A stretch of 64,000 nt of DNA from Paraburkholderia hayleyella (GCF_009455685.1 NZ_QPES01000001.1:2976001-3040000), one strand, 5' to 3'. Numbered from the stretch's first letter, positions 7,393 to 16,845 are shown. Numbers and translations are program-made. The notes: a model not told the origin generated them from the letters alone.

Positions 7393-9031
7393 TCCGCAAG
7401 CGCCGACACCCAAGCCTGCCGTCCCCCCTCCGCCCGCCGGGCCCGATTTACCCAATCCGGACATCGTCGCGCCACGGCGCAGCTGGCTGCCTTCGCTGGT
7501 CTGGGTGATTCCGCTGGTCGCCGCGCTGATCGGGATCGCGCTCGTGGTCAGATCGGTGTACGACAAGGGTCCGACTATCACGATCAGTTTCAGCAGCGCC
7601 GAAGGGCTCGAACCCGGCAAAACCCAGGTGAAATACAAGGACGTCAACATCGGCGCGGTCAAAACCATCACGCTGTCGAAAAACCGCTCGAAAGTGCAAG
7701 TCGAAGTGCAGCTCACCAAGGAGGCCTCGTCTTTTGCTGTCAAGGGCACGCGCTTTTGGGTGGTGCGTCCGCGCATTGGCGCGAGTGGCGTGTCGGGGCT
7801 CGGCACGCTGCTATCTGGCGCGTACATTGGCGTCGATGCGGGCCGCTCCGATGAGAAACAAAAAACCTTCGCCGGGCTCGAGACGCCACCGCCCATCACT
7901 GGCGACCAAAAAGGCCACCAGTACACGCTACGCGGCGATTCGCTGGGCTCGATCGACATCGGCTCGCCAATCCTCTACCGCCGCCTGCAAGTAGGCCAGG
8001 TGGTTGGCTTCTCGCTCGACAAGGATGGCACCGGTGTGACGATGCAAGTCTTCGTGGCGGCGCCCTACGATCAGTACGTCGGCACCAACACCCGCTGGTG
8101 GCATGCCAGCGGCGTCGACCTGCGGCTCGATTCAGGCGGCTTCACACTGAATACGCAATCGTTGGCAACCGTGATCGTAGGAGGCCTGTCGTTTCAGTCG
8201 CCGCCCGGTCAAGCCGCGGGCAAGCAGGCGCCGAACAACATGACGTTCCGCCTGAGCCCCGACGAAACCGAAGCCATGCGCGACCCCGACGGGCCACCGC
8301 TGCGCGTCGTGATGAATTTCAACCAGTCACTGCGCGGGCTGGCGGTGGGCGCACCGGTCGATTTCCGCGGCATCGTGCTAGGTCAGGTCAGCGCCATTGG
8401 CATCGAATACAACCCCAAGACTCGCAGCTTCATGATGCCGGTCACGATGAATATCTATCCGAACCGTCTCGGCAAGCGTTTCCGCGATGCCGTACCGCAT
8501 CCCGATGGCATCGTGGGCGAAAACTTTCTGCAGCGTCTCGTCAAGCACGGGCTGCGTGGCCAGTTGCGCACAGGCAACCTGATCACGAGCCAGTTATACG
8601 TCGCGGTGGATATTTTCCCGAAAGCGCCGCCCGCTACGATCAACGTCAATCTCGATCCGCTTGAGCTCCCCACCATTCCCAACACGCTCGACGAGTTGCA
8701 ACTGCAAGTGGCGGATATCGCCCGCAAGCTCGACAAGATACCGTTCGACCAGATCGGCGAGAACCTGAATAGCTCGCTGAAAAATGCCAACCAGCTCTTC
8801 AAGCGGCTCGATACCGAAGTCGTGCCCCAGGTACACGACACCCTGGCGTCGGCCAAACAAACTTTCAGTTCGGCTGAAGCGACGTTGCAGCAAGGCTCAC
8901 CGTTGCAATCCGATGTTCACCAGGCGCTCCAGGAACTGACCCGCACGCTGCAATCGCTGAATGCACTGTCGGATTATCTGGAACGCCATCCCGAGTCGCT
9001 CTTGCGCGGCAAACCAGGAGATAAACCATGA
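7385..9031 (+). CDS. pqiB: PqiB, MCE-domain lipid transport protein
   Basis: 548 residues. One N-terminal membrane anchor (LVWVIPLVAALIGIALVVRS, about residues 38-57) is followed by three MCE domains. Their starts are visible as ITISFSSAEGLEPGKTQVKYKDVNIG, YTLRGDSLGSIDIGSPILYRRLQVG and RVVMNFNQSLRGLAVGAPVDFRGIVLG (broken here as seen; each ends in an xxG turn). A C-terminal helical region (about 435-548) likely forms the coiled needle. Family knowledge: PqiB hexamers form a hydrophobic tunnel spanning the periplasm. The start overlaps the pqiA stop, and the stop overlaps the pqiC ATG by 4 bases. Confidence 0.96.
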   Translation: MTNPQAPTPKPAVPPPPAGPDLPNPDIVAPRRSWLPSLVWVIPLVAALIGIALVVRSVYDKGPTITISFSSAEGLEPGKTQVKYKDVNIGAVKTITLSKNRSKVQVEVQLTKEASSFAVKGTRFWVVRPRIGASGVSGLGTLLSGAYIGVDAGRSDEKQKTFAGLETPPPITGDQKGHQYTLRGDSLGSIDIGSPILYRRLQVGQVVGFSLDKDGTGVTMQVFVAAPYDQYVGTNTRWWHASGVDLRLDSGGFTLNTQSLATVIVGGLSFQSPPGQAAGKQAPNNMTFRLSPDETEAMRDPDGPPLRVVMNFNQSLRGLAVGAPVDFRGIVLGQVSAIGIEYNPKTRSFMMPVTMNIYPNRLGKRFRDAVPHPDGIVGENFLQRLVKHGLRGQLRTGNLITSQLYVAVDIFPKAPPATINVNLDPLELPTIPNTLDELQLQVADIARKLDKIPFDQIGENLNSSLKNANQLFKRLDTEVVPQVHDTLASAKQTFSSAEATLQQGSPLQSDVHQALQELTRTLQSLNALSDYLERHPESLLRGKPGDKP

Positions 9032-9801
9032 CGCTTGCCCGGCTTTCTCATCTCCGGCGGCGCCCGCTGGCCCGAACCGCTGCGTGCGCCAGCCTCGTTG
9101 CGAGCGCGGCGCTGCTCACGGCGTGCGCCTCGCCCTCCAGCAACTTCTATACGCTGGGGGGCAGCGATTCCGCCAGCCCCTCACGCCTGGCCAGTACCCC
9201 CGCGCTGCTGATCGAAGTGCCGCGCGTCGAAGTGCCATCCCAGGTGGCACGTAACCAGTTCGTGATCCAGAACGATCCGCTCAAGGTGCGAGTGCTCGAA
9301 CAGGAGCGCTGGATCTCGCTGCCTGACGCTGAAATCCGCCGTGCGCTCTCCTCCAGCCTGACGCAGCAACTGGACACTTTCGACGTCTCGGGCACGCCGC
9401 GCCCTTCGGGCGTGCCGCTGTATCGCGTGAACTTCACGGTGCAACGCTTCGAATCCTGGCCCGGCTCGCATGCCTTGATCGACGCGGTATGGAGCGTGCG
9501 GGCCGTGGACAACCCAGGCCTGGCCGTGCTGACCTGCCGCAGCATCGAGAATGAGCCCGTCAAGAGCGGCTATGAAGCCCTCGCCGATGGCCACCGGCGC
9601 GCACTTCAGCGCATCGCAGCCCAGATCGCCAGCGGCATCCGGATGCTGGCGGCGGCACCAGGCCCGTCAGGTAGGCGCCCCCCGCCAGCCAAACCCACCC
9701 CTGCCGCCCTGCGTCTGCCCTGCCCTGCGTCCGCTGCGACGGGCGCGCCGTCCATATCGGGCTCAAGCGCCCCTGACGCTGTCCCTGGCAGGAGCGGCTA
9801 A
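9028..9801 (+). CDS. pqiC: PqiC, outer-membrane lipoprotein with an unusual C-terminal extension
   Basis: 257 residues. The signal peptide has a lipobox (LLTAC) with the lipidated Cys at 33. The mature part shows SNFYTLG and LIEVPRVEVPSQVARNQFVI, typical of the ABC-type auxiliary lipoprotein (DUF330/PqiC) family, which docks PqiB at the outer membrane. The conserved domain finishes near residue 210 (RIAAQIASGIR). The remaining ~45 residues are Pro/Ala/Ser-rich with no family resemblance, so the stop codon has probably moved downstream. ATGA overlap with pqiB. Confidence 0.9.
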   Translation: MTLARLSHLRRRPLARTAACASLVASAALLTACASPSSNFYTLGGSDSASPSRLASTPALLIEVPRVEVPSQVARNQFVIQNDPLKVRVLEQERWISLPDAEIRRALSSSLTQQLDTFDVSGTPRPSGVPLYRVNFTVQRFESWPGSHALIDAVWSVRAVDNPGLAVLTCRSIENEPVKSGYEALADGHRRALQRIAAQIASGIRMLAAAPGPSGRRPPPAKPTPAALRLPCPASAATGAPSISGSSAPDAVPGRSG

Positions 9802-9847
9802 TTGTTGGCACACGCCAGACTCGCCTCCTCAACCACTTCAGGTGTAC

Positions 9848-11947
9848 ATGTTTCGTTACCTCACGACTTTCATCAAAAAATGGCGGGCGTCGCGCAACAG
9901 CAGCCATCAACTCGATGCCCTGCTGGCCATCGCCGATAAAAATGCCCCTTACGCGGAACGCAGTGAATGGCTCGTCGAACTCGCTCACTGGCTGCATCGC
10001 GGCGGCGCACTCCAGACCGATACCCCGGAATCGGACGCTAACGCCTCGCGGCCGATCCCCGCTCACACGCGCGTGCGCTATCTGCTGCATGTGCTGGAGC
10101 GCAATCCGGCGTGGCAGGCCAACGTCGCGGGCATTCTGCGTGCCCTGCTGCGCGAAAGCGATAGCCTCTCGCTGTTGTGCGATTCAGGCATGCCGGTTCA
10201 TTCAGGGTTTTTCGGCGCGCTCTCCGAGCGCTTCCAGTCCGCACTGATCCCGCCTGCGCCCAACCGGCGTGACCTCACGGCGATCTTCACGCTGATGTTC
10301 ACCTCTGAGCAGGATGCCGAATGGATCGCCGCACTACCCGCCGATTTGCTCGCGCGTATCCGCGACCTGTTCGACTACCACGCGCCCGGCGATGAGCCGG
10401 GCAAAGCCAGCGGTTTCGCGTTCGACTTGCTGGCCGCGCTACACAATCTCACCTGCCAGATCAGCTCGACCGGCTTGTCGCACATCGTGCGCAGCCGTTT
10501 AAGCAACGCCGAGGCGCATACCCCGCCCGAGAAGCAGCCGTTTTACCGCCTCACGCGCGCGATGCTGGCCGTCGAAGCCGCGCATGAGGCCGTCGCGGAA
10601 GGCGCGGAACCGGGGCGGCTGCTGCACGAGGTGAACTATCTGCGCGTGTTGCTGGACCAGTGCCGGGTTGCCATCGATAACGTGTTTTCGCATCTGTATC
10701 AAAACGGCGTGAGCGTCGACATCGTGTTTCAGGTGGAACGCATGCGCATGCGCATTCAGCGCGCGGAACACTTGCTGGACACCTGGATGGCGGCCGACGA
10801 TCTGCACGCACACGCCCGCCTCACCGCTGAGCTGATCCGCGCGAATTACGCCAGCCAGAGCGTGGCGCACCTGCTGCGCAGCAATTTCTCGCTGCTGGCG
10901 CGCAAGGTGGTTGAATACAGCGCCGATACCGGTGAGCACTACATCGCCCGCGATCGCGCCGAATATCTGAAGATGCTGCGCATGGCGGCCGGAGGCGGCC
11001 TCGTCACGGTGGTCACCGTGTGCGTGAAATTCGCCATTACTGGCGCGCACCTGCAATCGATGATCGAAGGGCTGCTGGCGGGCATCAACTACGCCGCCAG
11101 TTTCCTGCTGATGCACTTTCTGCATTTCTCGCTCGCCACCAAGCAGCCCGCGATGACCGCCCCGACTCTCGCGCGTGAGCTCGATGGCGCGGGCACGCCG
11201 GAGGGCGTCGAGAGTTTCGTGTCATCGGTGATCGCGCTGATCCGCACCCAGGCGGCGGCCATTCTCGGCAATGTGTTGCTGGTGTTTCCGGTGTGTCTCG
11301 GTGTGCAACTGCTGTGGCACGGGATGTTTCAAAGCGATCTGATCTCGCCGGAAAAAGCCCACGCGACCTTGCATTCGTTCTCACTGCTGGGCCCCACGCC
11401 GCTGTATGCCGCGCTCACCGGCGTGCTGCTGTGGTCGTCGAGCCTGCTGGCGGGCTGGGCCGACAACTGGTTCGTGCTGCATCGGGTCGGCGATGCGCTC
11501 GCCTATAACCGGCGGCTGCGCCTGACGCTCGGGGCTGCGGGCGCCGCCCGCCTCGCACAATTTTGCCGCTCGAATATCGCCGGGGTGGCGGGCAATATCA
11601 GCCTCGGCCTGATGCTCGGCCTCGTACCCGCGATCCTCACGGCCTTCGCCTTTACCTTCGAAGTGCGCCACGTCACGCTTAGTTCCGGCTCGGTCGGCAT
11701 CGCGCTGGGCGTGCTGGGCAAAAGCGCGCTGCATCAGCCCGAACTCTGGTGGGCGGCGGCCGGCATCGGCAGCATGGCGATCCTTAACGTCGCGGTGAGC
11801 TTCGCGCTCGCCTTTTATATGGCGGTGCGCTCGCGCGATTTGCGGCGCGCCTACGTGCGCTCGCTGCGCGGTGCAGTCTGGCGCCGGATATTCCAGCATC
11901 CGCTGGATCTCGTCTGGCCCGTGCGGCGCAACCGCGAAGGCAGCTAG
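9848..11947 (+). CDS. Gcr-family membrane protein ('site-specific recombinase')
   Basis: 699 residues from the ATG at 9848 (MFRYLTTFIKKW). The frame is open upstream, but that part overlaps pqiC and looks non-coding. The N-terminal ~420 residues are soluble and helical. The C-terminal half carries six or more hydrophobic segments (for example VVTVCVKFAITGAHL, ILGNVLLVFPVCLG, ALTGVLLWSSSLLAGWADNW). This matches the family named 'site-specific recombinase' after gonococcal Gcr; the membrane topology and absence of recombinase catalytic motifs make that name doubtful. It sits 46 bases after pqiC. Real function unknown; an envelope role is more plausible. Confidence 0.85.
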   Translation: MFRYLTTFIKKWRASRNSSHQLDALLAIADKNAPYAERSEWLVELAHWLHRGGALQTDTPESDANASRPIPAHTRVRYLLHVLERNPAWQANVAGILRALLRESDSLSLLCDSGMPVHSGFFGALSERFQSALIPPAPNRRDLTAIFTLMFTSEQDAEWIAALPADLLARIRDLFDYHAPGDEPGKASGFAFDLLAALHNLTCQISSTGLSHIVRSRLSNAEAHTPPEKQPFYRLTRAMLAVEAAHEAVAEGAEPGRLLHEVNYLRVLLDQCRVAIDNVFSHLYQNGVSVDIVFQVERMRMRIQRAEHLLDTWMAADDLHAHARLTAELIRANYASQSVAHLLRSNFSLLARKVVEYSADTGEHYIARDRAEYLKMLRMAAGGGLVTVVTVCVKFAITGAHLQSMIEGLLAGINYAASFLLMHFLHFSLATKQPAMTAPTLARELDGAGTPEGVESFVSSVIALIRTQAAAILGNVLLVFPVCLGVQLLWHGMFQSDLISPEKAHATLHSFSLLGPTPLYAALTGVLLWSSSLLAGWADNWFVLHRVGDALAYNRRLRLTLGAAGAARLAQFCRSNIAGVAGNISLGLMLGLVPAILTAFAFTFEVRHVTLSSGSVGIALGVLGKSALHQPELWWAAAGIGSMAILNVAVSFALAFYMAVRSRDLRRAYVRSLRGAVWRRIFQHPLDLVWPVRRNREGS

Positions 11948-12011
11948 GACACTCCGGCGAGCCGCGTACAATGGCGCCCTTTCTTCCTCTCTCCATGCCC
12001 CGGCCTCGCTC

Positions 12012-13286
12012 ATGTCCTTCGATTTTTTTATTCCCTGCCCGCGCGGCCTTGAAGCGACGCTCGCCGCCGAGCTCGGCGAAATCGCCGCGCGGTATTTGTC
12101 CGGCGCCCCCTTTACGCCTGGCGCGCAAGTGCCCGGTGGGGTGCATTTTCGCGGCGGCTGGGCAGCAGGGATGGCGGCCAACCTGCATTCGCGCATTGCC
12201 AGCCGGGTGCTGCTGAAAATCGCGCAACGCCCCTATCGCAGCGAACAGGACATCTACGCCTTCGCGCTCGAACAGCGCTGGGAGCAATGGTTTTCCGCAC
12301 GCGAAACCTTGCGTGTCGATGTCACCGCGATCAAATCGCCGTTGCGCAGCCTCGAATTCACCACGCTGCGCATCAAGGACGCGATCTGCGACCGGCTGCG
12401 CGACGTCAGCGGCGCGCGGCCCAGCATCGACACCAGCACGCCTGATGTCCGCGTCTTCGCCTTCCTCACGGCGACCGAATGCACGCTCTATCTCGACACC
12501 TCAGGCGACCCGCTCTTCAAGCGCGGCTGGCGCCTCGACAAAGGCGCGGCGCCGCTGCGCGAGAACCTCGCGGCCGGCATCCTGCGTCTGACCGGCTGGC
12601 AGGCCGGCACGCCGCTGTATGACCCGATGTGCGGCAGCGGCACCTTCCTCGCGGAAGCCGCCCAGGTCGCGCTGGGGATCGCGCCGGGGGCGGAACGGAA
12701 TTTCGGTTTCGAAAAACTCAAGCAATACGACGCGCCCGCGTGGAAATCGCTGAAAAACGCCGCCCTCGAAACAAAACGCGCAGCGCGTGTTTCGCAGGCC
12801 GATCTGCAGATTTTTGGCAGCGATATTTCCGGCGACATGCTCGACAAGGCACGCGCCAATTTCGCCCGTGCGGGCTTGCCTGTGATTCCGCTCAAGCAGG
12901 TTGACGCGCGTGGCATGACACCGCCCACTTCAACCCCCGGCATCCTGGTGGCCAATCCGCCGTATGGCGAGCGCATCGAGGTACGGGGGCGCAATGCGCG
13001 CGGCGAGCTGCGCGAGAGCCAGGCAGGACGTGAAAGCCGCGGTGCGGAGAACTTTCAGCGGGTGCATGAAGAAGCGCCCGATGCCGAGTTTTTTCAGTTG
13101 CTGGGCGACTCGCTCAAGCAGCGTTTTACGGGCTGGCACGCGTTTATCCTGACATCGGACCGCAAGCTTCCTGGCCTGCTGCGTCTGCGTGAATCGACCA
13201 AAACACCGCTCTTCAATGGCGCGCTCGAATGCCGTCTGTTCCGCTTCGATTTGATCGCGGGCAGCGTGCGGCAACGGCCTGCCTAA
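12012..13286 (+). CDS. THUMP-domain class I rRNA methyltransferase (RlmL N-terminal-like)
   Basis: 424 residues from the ATG at 12012 (MSFDFFIPCPRGLE). The first ~60 residues are ferredoxin-like, followed by a THUMP domain (about 60-170) for RNA binding. A Rossmann methyltransferase has motif I DPMCGSGTFLAEA from residue 204 and the catalytic NPPYGER from residue 315, the signature of N2-guanine methylation. It resembles the N-terminal half of E. coli RlmL (m2G2445 of 23S rRNA); the second RlmK-like methyltransferase domain is absent, as in many beta-proteobacteria. A variable insert (RNARGELRESQAGRESRGAE) follows the catalytic motif. Confidence 0.9.
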   Translation: MSFDFFIPCPRGLEATLAAELGEIAARYLSGAPFTPGAQVPGGVHFRGGWAAGMAANLHSRIASRVLLKIAQRPYRSEQDIYAFALEQRWEQWFSARETLRVDVTAIKSPLRSLEFTTLRIKDAICDRLRDVSGARPSIDTSTPDVRVFAFLTATECTLYLDTSGDPLFKRGWRLDKGAAPLRENLAAGILRLTGWQAGTPLYDPMCGSGTFLAEAAQVALGIAPGAERNFGFEKLKQYDAPAWKSLKNAALETKRAARVSQADLQIFGSDISGDMLDKARANFARAGLPVIPLKQVDARGMTPPTSTPGILVANPPYGERIEVRGRNARGELRESQAGRESRGAENFQRVHEEAPDAEFFQLLGDSLKQRFTGWHAFILTSDRKLPGLLRLRESTKTPLFNGALECRLFRFDLIAGSVRQRPA

Positions 13287-13287
13287 C

Positions 13288-13317
13288 GTCACCGCGTCAC
13301 CGCGTCACCGCGTCACC
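13288..13317. repeat. 8-bp tandem repeat, 3.75 units
   Basis: GTCACCGC repeated head to tail, starting one base after the stop codon of the methyltransferase gene and ending just before its terminator. Confidence 0.92.
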
Positions 13318-13328
13318 GGCAGTTGAAA

Positions 13329-13363
13329 AAAGTGGGCCGCGCCTAACGGATGCGGCCCACTTT
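13329..13363 (+). terminator. Rho-independent terminator of the methyltransferase gene
   Basis: A perfect 12-base stem (13329-13340 with 13352-13363) has an 11-base loop. It starts with AAA and ends with TTT, followed by CGTTT. Confidence 0.85.
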
Positions 13364-13563
13364 CGTTTACCTCCTGTTTTGCGCTTTCTTCGTCATGCGA
13401 TAACTCGCGGCCGAATTAAAACGCATCAAATTATGAGATACCCGAAAATAAACGAACACGTTTATCATGTCGCGGCGGCTAAAAACCCTCATGGCCGCAA
13501 TAATCTCAATACAAATCCGCCTTCAAAAACGTGCTTCGCTTTTTATACGGGAGTTTCAACAAA

Positions 13564-14877
13564 ATGATCAATTACAAAACCAGGCTTCTGGTTTTATCTG
13601 TTTTCGCCTTACTCGCTGTCAACGTCAATGCCAAAAATACAGGGAATATCTGCGGCATTGCCGGCCTGGAAACCTGCCCGACGCCCGTTGATAAAAATCT
13701 GCCGGATGTCAAAAACATGCTGACCTGGAATAAAGCAGAGCGATTAATCGGCTTCAGAAATGATTATCGTGCTTATCCCGGCGATATTTTCAAGCATGGC
13801 GCGGCATTTCCCTTGCCCCATGCTGAAAAAAATCTGGCCAACGCCAGTTATAGCGTGAATGGCCAGAATTATCATCTTGCCGACTATATCAAGCGGGAAA
13901 ATGTCACAGGGCTTCTCGTTATAAAAAATGGGAAAATCGCCTATGAATATTATGGCGGCGGCAATACTAAAAATACCTTATGGACCTCCCGTTCCGTCGG
14001 CAAATCGATTGTTTCAACCTTGCTCGGCGCGGCCATCAAGGATGGAAAGATTAAATCGCTGGATGACAAACTGACGGTGTATAAACCCGATCTCAAGGGC
14101 ACAGCCTGGGAGGACGTCACGTTAAAACAGCTGTTGCAACATACGTCAGGGGTTAACTGGAATGAAGATTATACAAATCCCGCCTCCGATTTTTCCCGCT
14201 TAACGCAATGCGAAGCCAACGCGGATACTTATCACTGTGTCGCAAAACTGGTCTATGGCGTCAGCCGCCGGGCCGATGTCAAACCCGGTGAAATCTGGTC
14301 CTATACAACCGGAGGCGCATGGCTGCTAGGCGATATTCTGGAGCAGGCCACCGGAATGCCCATCGCCCATTATCTTGAACAGAAAATCTGGATTCCATTC
14401 GGTATGGCCAGCGATGGCGTTTGGCATTCGTATGAACTCGGCAAACACGATATGGGCGGGCATGGTTTTAATGCGACTTTGGAAGACTGGGGACGTTTTG
14501 GCTTGTTTGTCTTGCGCAATGGCACTTTACGCAATGGACAAACGATATTGCCAGACGGCTGGATCAAGGAAGCATCGCAGTGGAATACCGCTAAAAATTC
14601 GGTTTCAGTGGCCCATCCTGAAGGCATTTACGGCTATCAATGGTGGAATAACAGCGTTCCGGCCAATGCGGGGATGGTTGAACCCAAAGGAGGCGCCGAT
14701 ACCCGCGAGGCTCTGTGGGCGCTAGGCATATTTGGCCAGATCATCGCGGTCAATCAAAAAGAAAATCTGGTCATGGTTCAATGGTCAACATGGGATAAGG
14801 CCGAACCTTCATTCAATGCCGAGCCGCTTGAAACATCGCTCATGTTCAACGCCATCGCGCAAGCGCTCAAAAACTGA
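13564..14877 (+). CDS. Serine hydrolase, beta-lactamase/NylB-like family, exported
   Basis: 437 residues from the ATG at 13564 (GGGAG about 10 bases upstream; an in-frame ATG at 13531 lacks a site). Signal peptide: MINYKTRLLVLSVFALLAVNVNA. The catalytic SxxK is S144-V-G-K147 within WTSRSVGKSIVS, and the second motif position holds Y247 (WSYTTGG). This layout (LYxTRSxxKS, LLxHTSGxxW) is closest to 6-aminohexanoate-oligomer hydrolases and EstB-type esterases rather than true class C beta-lactamases. The gene is visibly AT-richer than its neighbours, is monocistronic and is flanked by terminator hairpins, so recent acquisition is plausible. Substrate unknown. Confidence 0.88.
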   Translation: MINYKTRLLVLSVFALLAVNVNAKNTGNICGIAGLETCPTPVDKNLPDVKNMLTWNKAERLIGFRNDYRAYPGDIFKHGAAFPLPHAEKNLANASYSVNGQNYHLADYIKRENVTGLLVIKNGKIAYEYYGGGNTKNTLWTSRSVGKSIVSTLLGAAIKDGKIKSLDDKLTVYKPDLKGTAWEDVTLKQLLQHTSGVNWNEDYTNPASDFSRLTQCEANADTYHCVAKLVYGVSRRADVKPGEIWSYTTGGAWLLGDILEQATGMPIAHYLEQKIWIPFGMASDGVWHSYELGKHDMGGHGFNATLEDWGRFGLFVLRNGTLRNGQTILPDGWIKEASQWNTAKNSVSVAHPEGIYGYQWWNNSVPANAGMVEPKGGADTREALWALGIFGQIIAVNQKENLVMVQWSTWDKAEPSFNAEPLETSLMFNAIAQALKN

Positions 14878-14896
14878 GGCGCACATCCCGTCACAC

Positions 14897-14932
14897 ATGA
14901 CGCGCAGCAGTGCAAGGCCTGCCGCGCGTCAT
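14897..14932 (+). terminator. Hairpin downstream of the serine hydrolase
   Basis: Thirteen of 14 positions pair (14897-14910 with 14919-14932) around an 8-base loop. Only a weak T-rich tail follows, so this is a probable rather than certain terminator. Confidence 0.5.
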
Positions 14933-14952
14933 GTCCTTCATGTCCGGCCGCT

Positions 14953-15021
14953 CGATTCATGCGTTTTCGATTCAAACGTTTGACTCATACATTTTCGACT
15001 CATGCGTTTTCGATTCAAGCG
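14953..15021. repeat. Imperfect 26-bp direct repeat just downstream of pntB
   Basis: 14953-14978 and 14996-15021 differ at two positions. A third partial copy (TGACTCATACATTTTC) lies between them. The array abuts the pntB stop codon. Confidence 0.8.
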
Positions 15022-15023
15022 CC

Positions 15024-16475
15024 TTACTCAAGCGCTTTCACCATGTCCTCGATGACCTTCTTCGCATCGCCAAAGACCATCATCGTTTTGTCCAGATAGA
15101 ACAAGTCGTTATCCAGCCCGGCATACCCGGCCGCCATCGAGCGTTTGTTGACGATCACCGTGCGCGCCTTGTACGCCTCGATAATCGGCATCCCGGCAAT
15201 CGGTGATGACGGGTCGTTTTTCGCGGCTGGGTTCACCACGTCGTTGGCCCCCAGCACCAGCACCACATCTGTCTCGCCGAACGCGCTGTTGATGTCGTCC
15301 ATTTCATAGACCTGCTCATACGGCACCTCAGCTTCAGCCAGCAACACGTTCATGTGCCCCGGCATCCGCCCGGCCACCGGATGAATCGCATAGCGCACGT
15401 CGATGCCCTTCGCCGCCAGCTTGGTGCTCAGCTCCTTTAACGCGTGCTGCGCGCGCGCCACCGCGAGGCCATAGCCCGGCACGATCACCACCGATTCCGC
15501 GTTGCCCAGCATAAACGCCGCATCATCGGCCGAACCTGATTTAACGGGCCGCTGCTCGCGCGCGCCACTCGCCGCCACGCCCGGCTGCGCGCCGAAGCCG
15601 CCCAGCAACACATTGAAAAACGAGCGGTTCATCGCGCGGCACATGATGTACGAGAGGATCGCTCCCGACGAGCCCACCAGCGAGCCCGCGATAATCAGCA
15701 TCGGATTGTTCAGCGAAAAGCCAATCCCCGCCGCCGCCCAGCCTGAATACGAGTTCAGCATCGACACCACTACCGGCATGTCCGCGCCGCCAATCGGGAT
15801 GATGATGAGCACACCGAGCGCGAACGCGATCAGCGTCATCACGATGAATGGCAACCACGCCTGGGTGAACAAGAACACCACGCCAAAGCCGAGCATTGCC
15901 AGCGCCAGCACCAGGTTCAGCAGATGCTGGCCGGCGTAGACCACCGGCGCGCCCTGAAACAGCCGGAACCGATACTTGCCCGACAGCTTGCCAAAGGCGA
16001 TCACCGACCCCGAGAACGTAATCGCGCCCACAAACGTGCCGATCACTAACTCGACCCGGTTGCCGTAGGGCAGAAAGCCCGGCGCCGTGCCATCGGCCGC
16101 GCCCAGCCCGAACGCGGCAGGCTCCGATACCACCGCGTAAGCAATGCACACGGCAGCGAGGCCAATCAGCGAATGCATCGCCGCGACGAGTTCGGGCATC
16201 TTCGTCATCTCGACGCGCGCGGCGATCACCGCGCCTACCGCCCCTCCCACCACCAGCGCCGCCAGCACCAGGCTCAGCCCGAGCGTCAGGTTGGCGCCGA
16301 GGAACGTGGCCTGCCTCATGATGAGCGCGAGCGTCGTGACAATCGCCAGCGCCATGCCTGCCATGCCGAACAGGTTGCCGCGACGCGCGCTGTTCGGATT
16401 CGACAGCCCCTTGAGCGCCTGAATGAAACACACCGACGCCACCAGATACAGCAACGTAACCACGTTCATGCTCAT
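15024..16475 (-). CDS. pntB: NAD(P) transhydrogenase beta subunit
   Basis: 483 residues. Nine or so transmembrane segments fill the N-terminal ~290 residues. The NADP(H)-binding domain III follows with VVIVPGYGLAVARAQHAL, then the NVLLAEAEVPYEQVYEMDDIN and GANDVVNPAA signatures. PntB and PntA form the proton-translocating transhydrogenase that reduces NADP+ with NADH using the proton gradient. The start overlaps the preceding pntA2 stop by 4 bases. Last gene of a three-gene operon. Confidence 0.97.
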   Translation of the reverse strand: MSMNVVTLLYLVASVCFIQALKGLSNPNSARRGNLFGMAGMALAIVTTLALIMRQATFLGANLTLGLSLVLAALVVGGAVGAVIAARVEMTKMPELVAAMHSLIGLAAVCIAYAVVSEPAAFGLGAADGTAPGFLPYGNRVELVIGTFVGAITFSGSVIAFGKLSGKYRFRLFQGAPVVYAGQHLLNLVLALAMLGFGVVFLFTQAWLPFIVMTLIAFALGVLIIIPIGGADMPVVVSMLNSYSGWAAAGIGFSLNNPMLIIAGSLVGSSGAILSYIMCRAMNRSFFNVLLGGFGAQPGVAASGAREQRPVKSGSADDAAFMLGNAESVVIVPGYGLAVARAQHALKELSTKLAAKGIDVRYAIHPVAGRMPGHMNVLLAEAEVPYEQVYEMDDINSAFGETDVVLVLGANDVVNPAAKNDPSSPIAGMPIIEAYKARTVIVNKRSMAAGYAGLDNDLFYLDKTMMVFGDAKKVIEDMVKALE

Positions 16476-16828
16476 GGCGTGTTCTCCGTGACCGTAGCGG
16501 AATCGGCAGCGAGCGCGGGCGCTGAAGGTTTGGCGCTGGGGGACTTCTTGCGGAACATCGCCAGCATGCGGCGCGTCACCAGAAAACCGCCAAACACGTT
16601 GACCGCCGCCAGCGCCACCGCCAGCGTGCCAAAGACCTTGCCGCTATCGCCCACGGTCAGGCTTGCCGCGAGCATCGCGCCGACGATCACAATCGCTGAA
16701 ATCGCATTGGTCACCGCCATCAGCGGCGTGTGCAACGCGGGGGTGACGTTCCAGACGACGTGGTAGCCGACGTAGATCGCCAGCACAAAAATAATCAGGT
16801 TCATCACCGTGTGGCTGATGAGTTCCAT
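16472..16828 (-). CDS. pntA2: NAD(P) transhydrogenase alpha-2 subunit (membrane part)
   Basis: 118 residues from the ATG at 16828 (MELISHTVMNLIIFVLAIYVG). It carries three hydrophobic segments and the conserved LHTPLMAVTNAISAIVIVGAM loop of transhydrogenase alpha C-terminal domain, followed by a charged Ala/Pro tail. In Rhodospirillum-type enzymes the alpha subunit is split into a soluble NAD-binding part and this membrane part, as here. The frame is open upstream to 16987, but that section overlaps pntA1 and is not needed. Confidence 0.95.
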   Translation of the reverse strand: MELISHTVMNLIIFVLAIYVGYHVVWNVTPALHTPLMAVTNAISAIVIVGAMLAASLTVGDSGKVFGTLAVALAAVNVFGGFLVTRRMLAMFRKKSPSAKPSAPALAADSATVTENTP

Positions 16829-16845
16829 CGTGAAGCCTCCTGTGG

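Noticed and set aside
9848..11947. The 'site-specific recombinase' name as evidence for a mobile element
   Set aside because: The protein has many membrane segments, lacks recombinase catalytic motifs and sits in a core locus; no inverted repeats or target duplications flank it.
13531..13563. An 11-residue earlier start for the serine hydrolase
   Set aside because: It would disrupt the signal peptide, and the GGGAG site is positioned for 13564.
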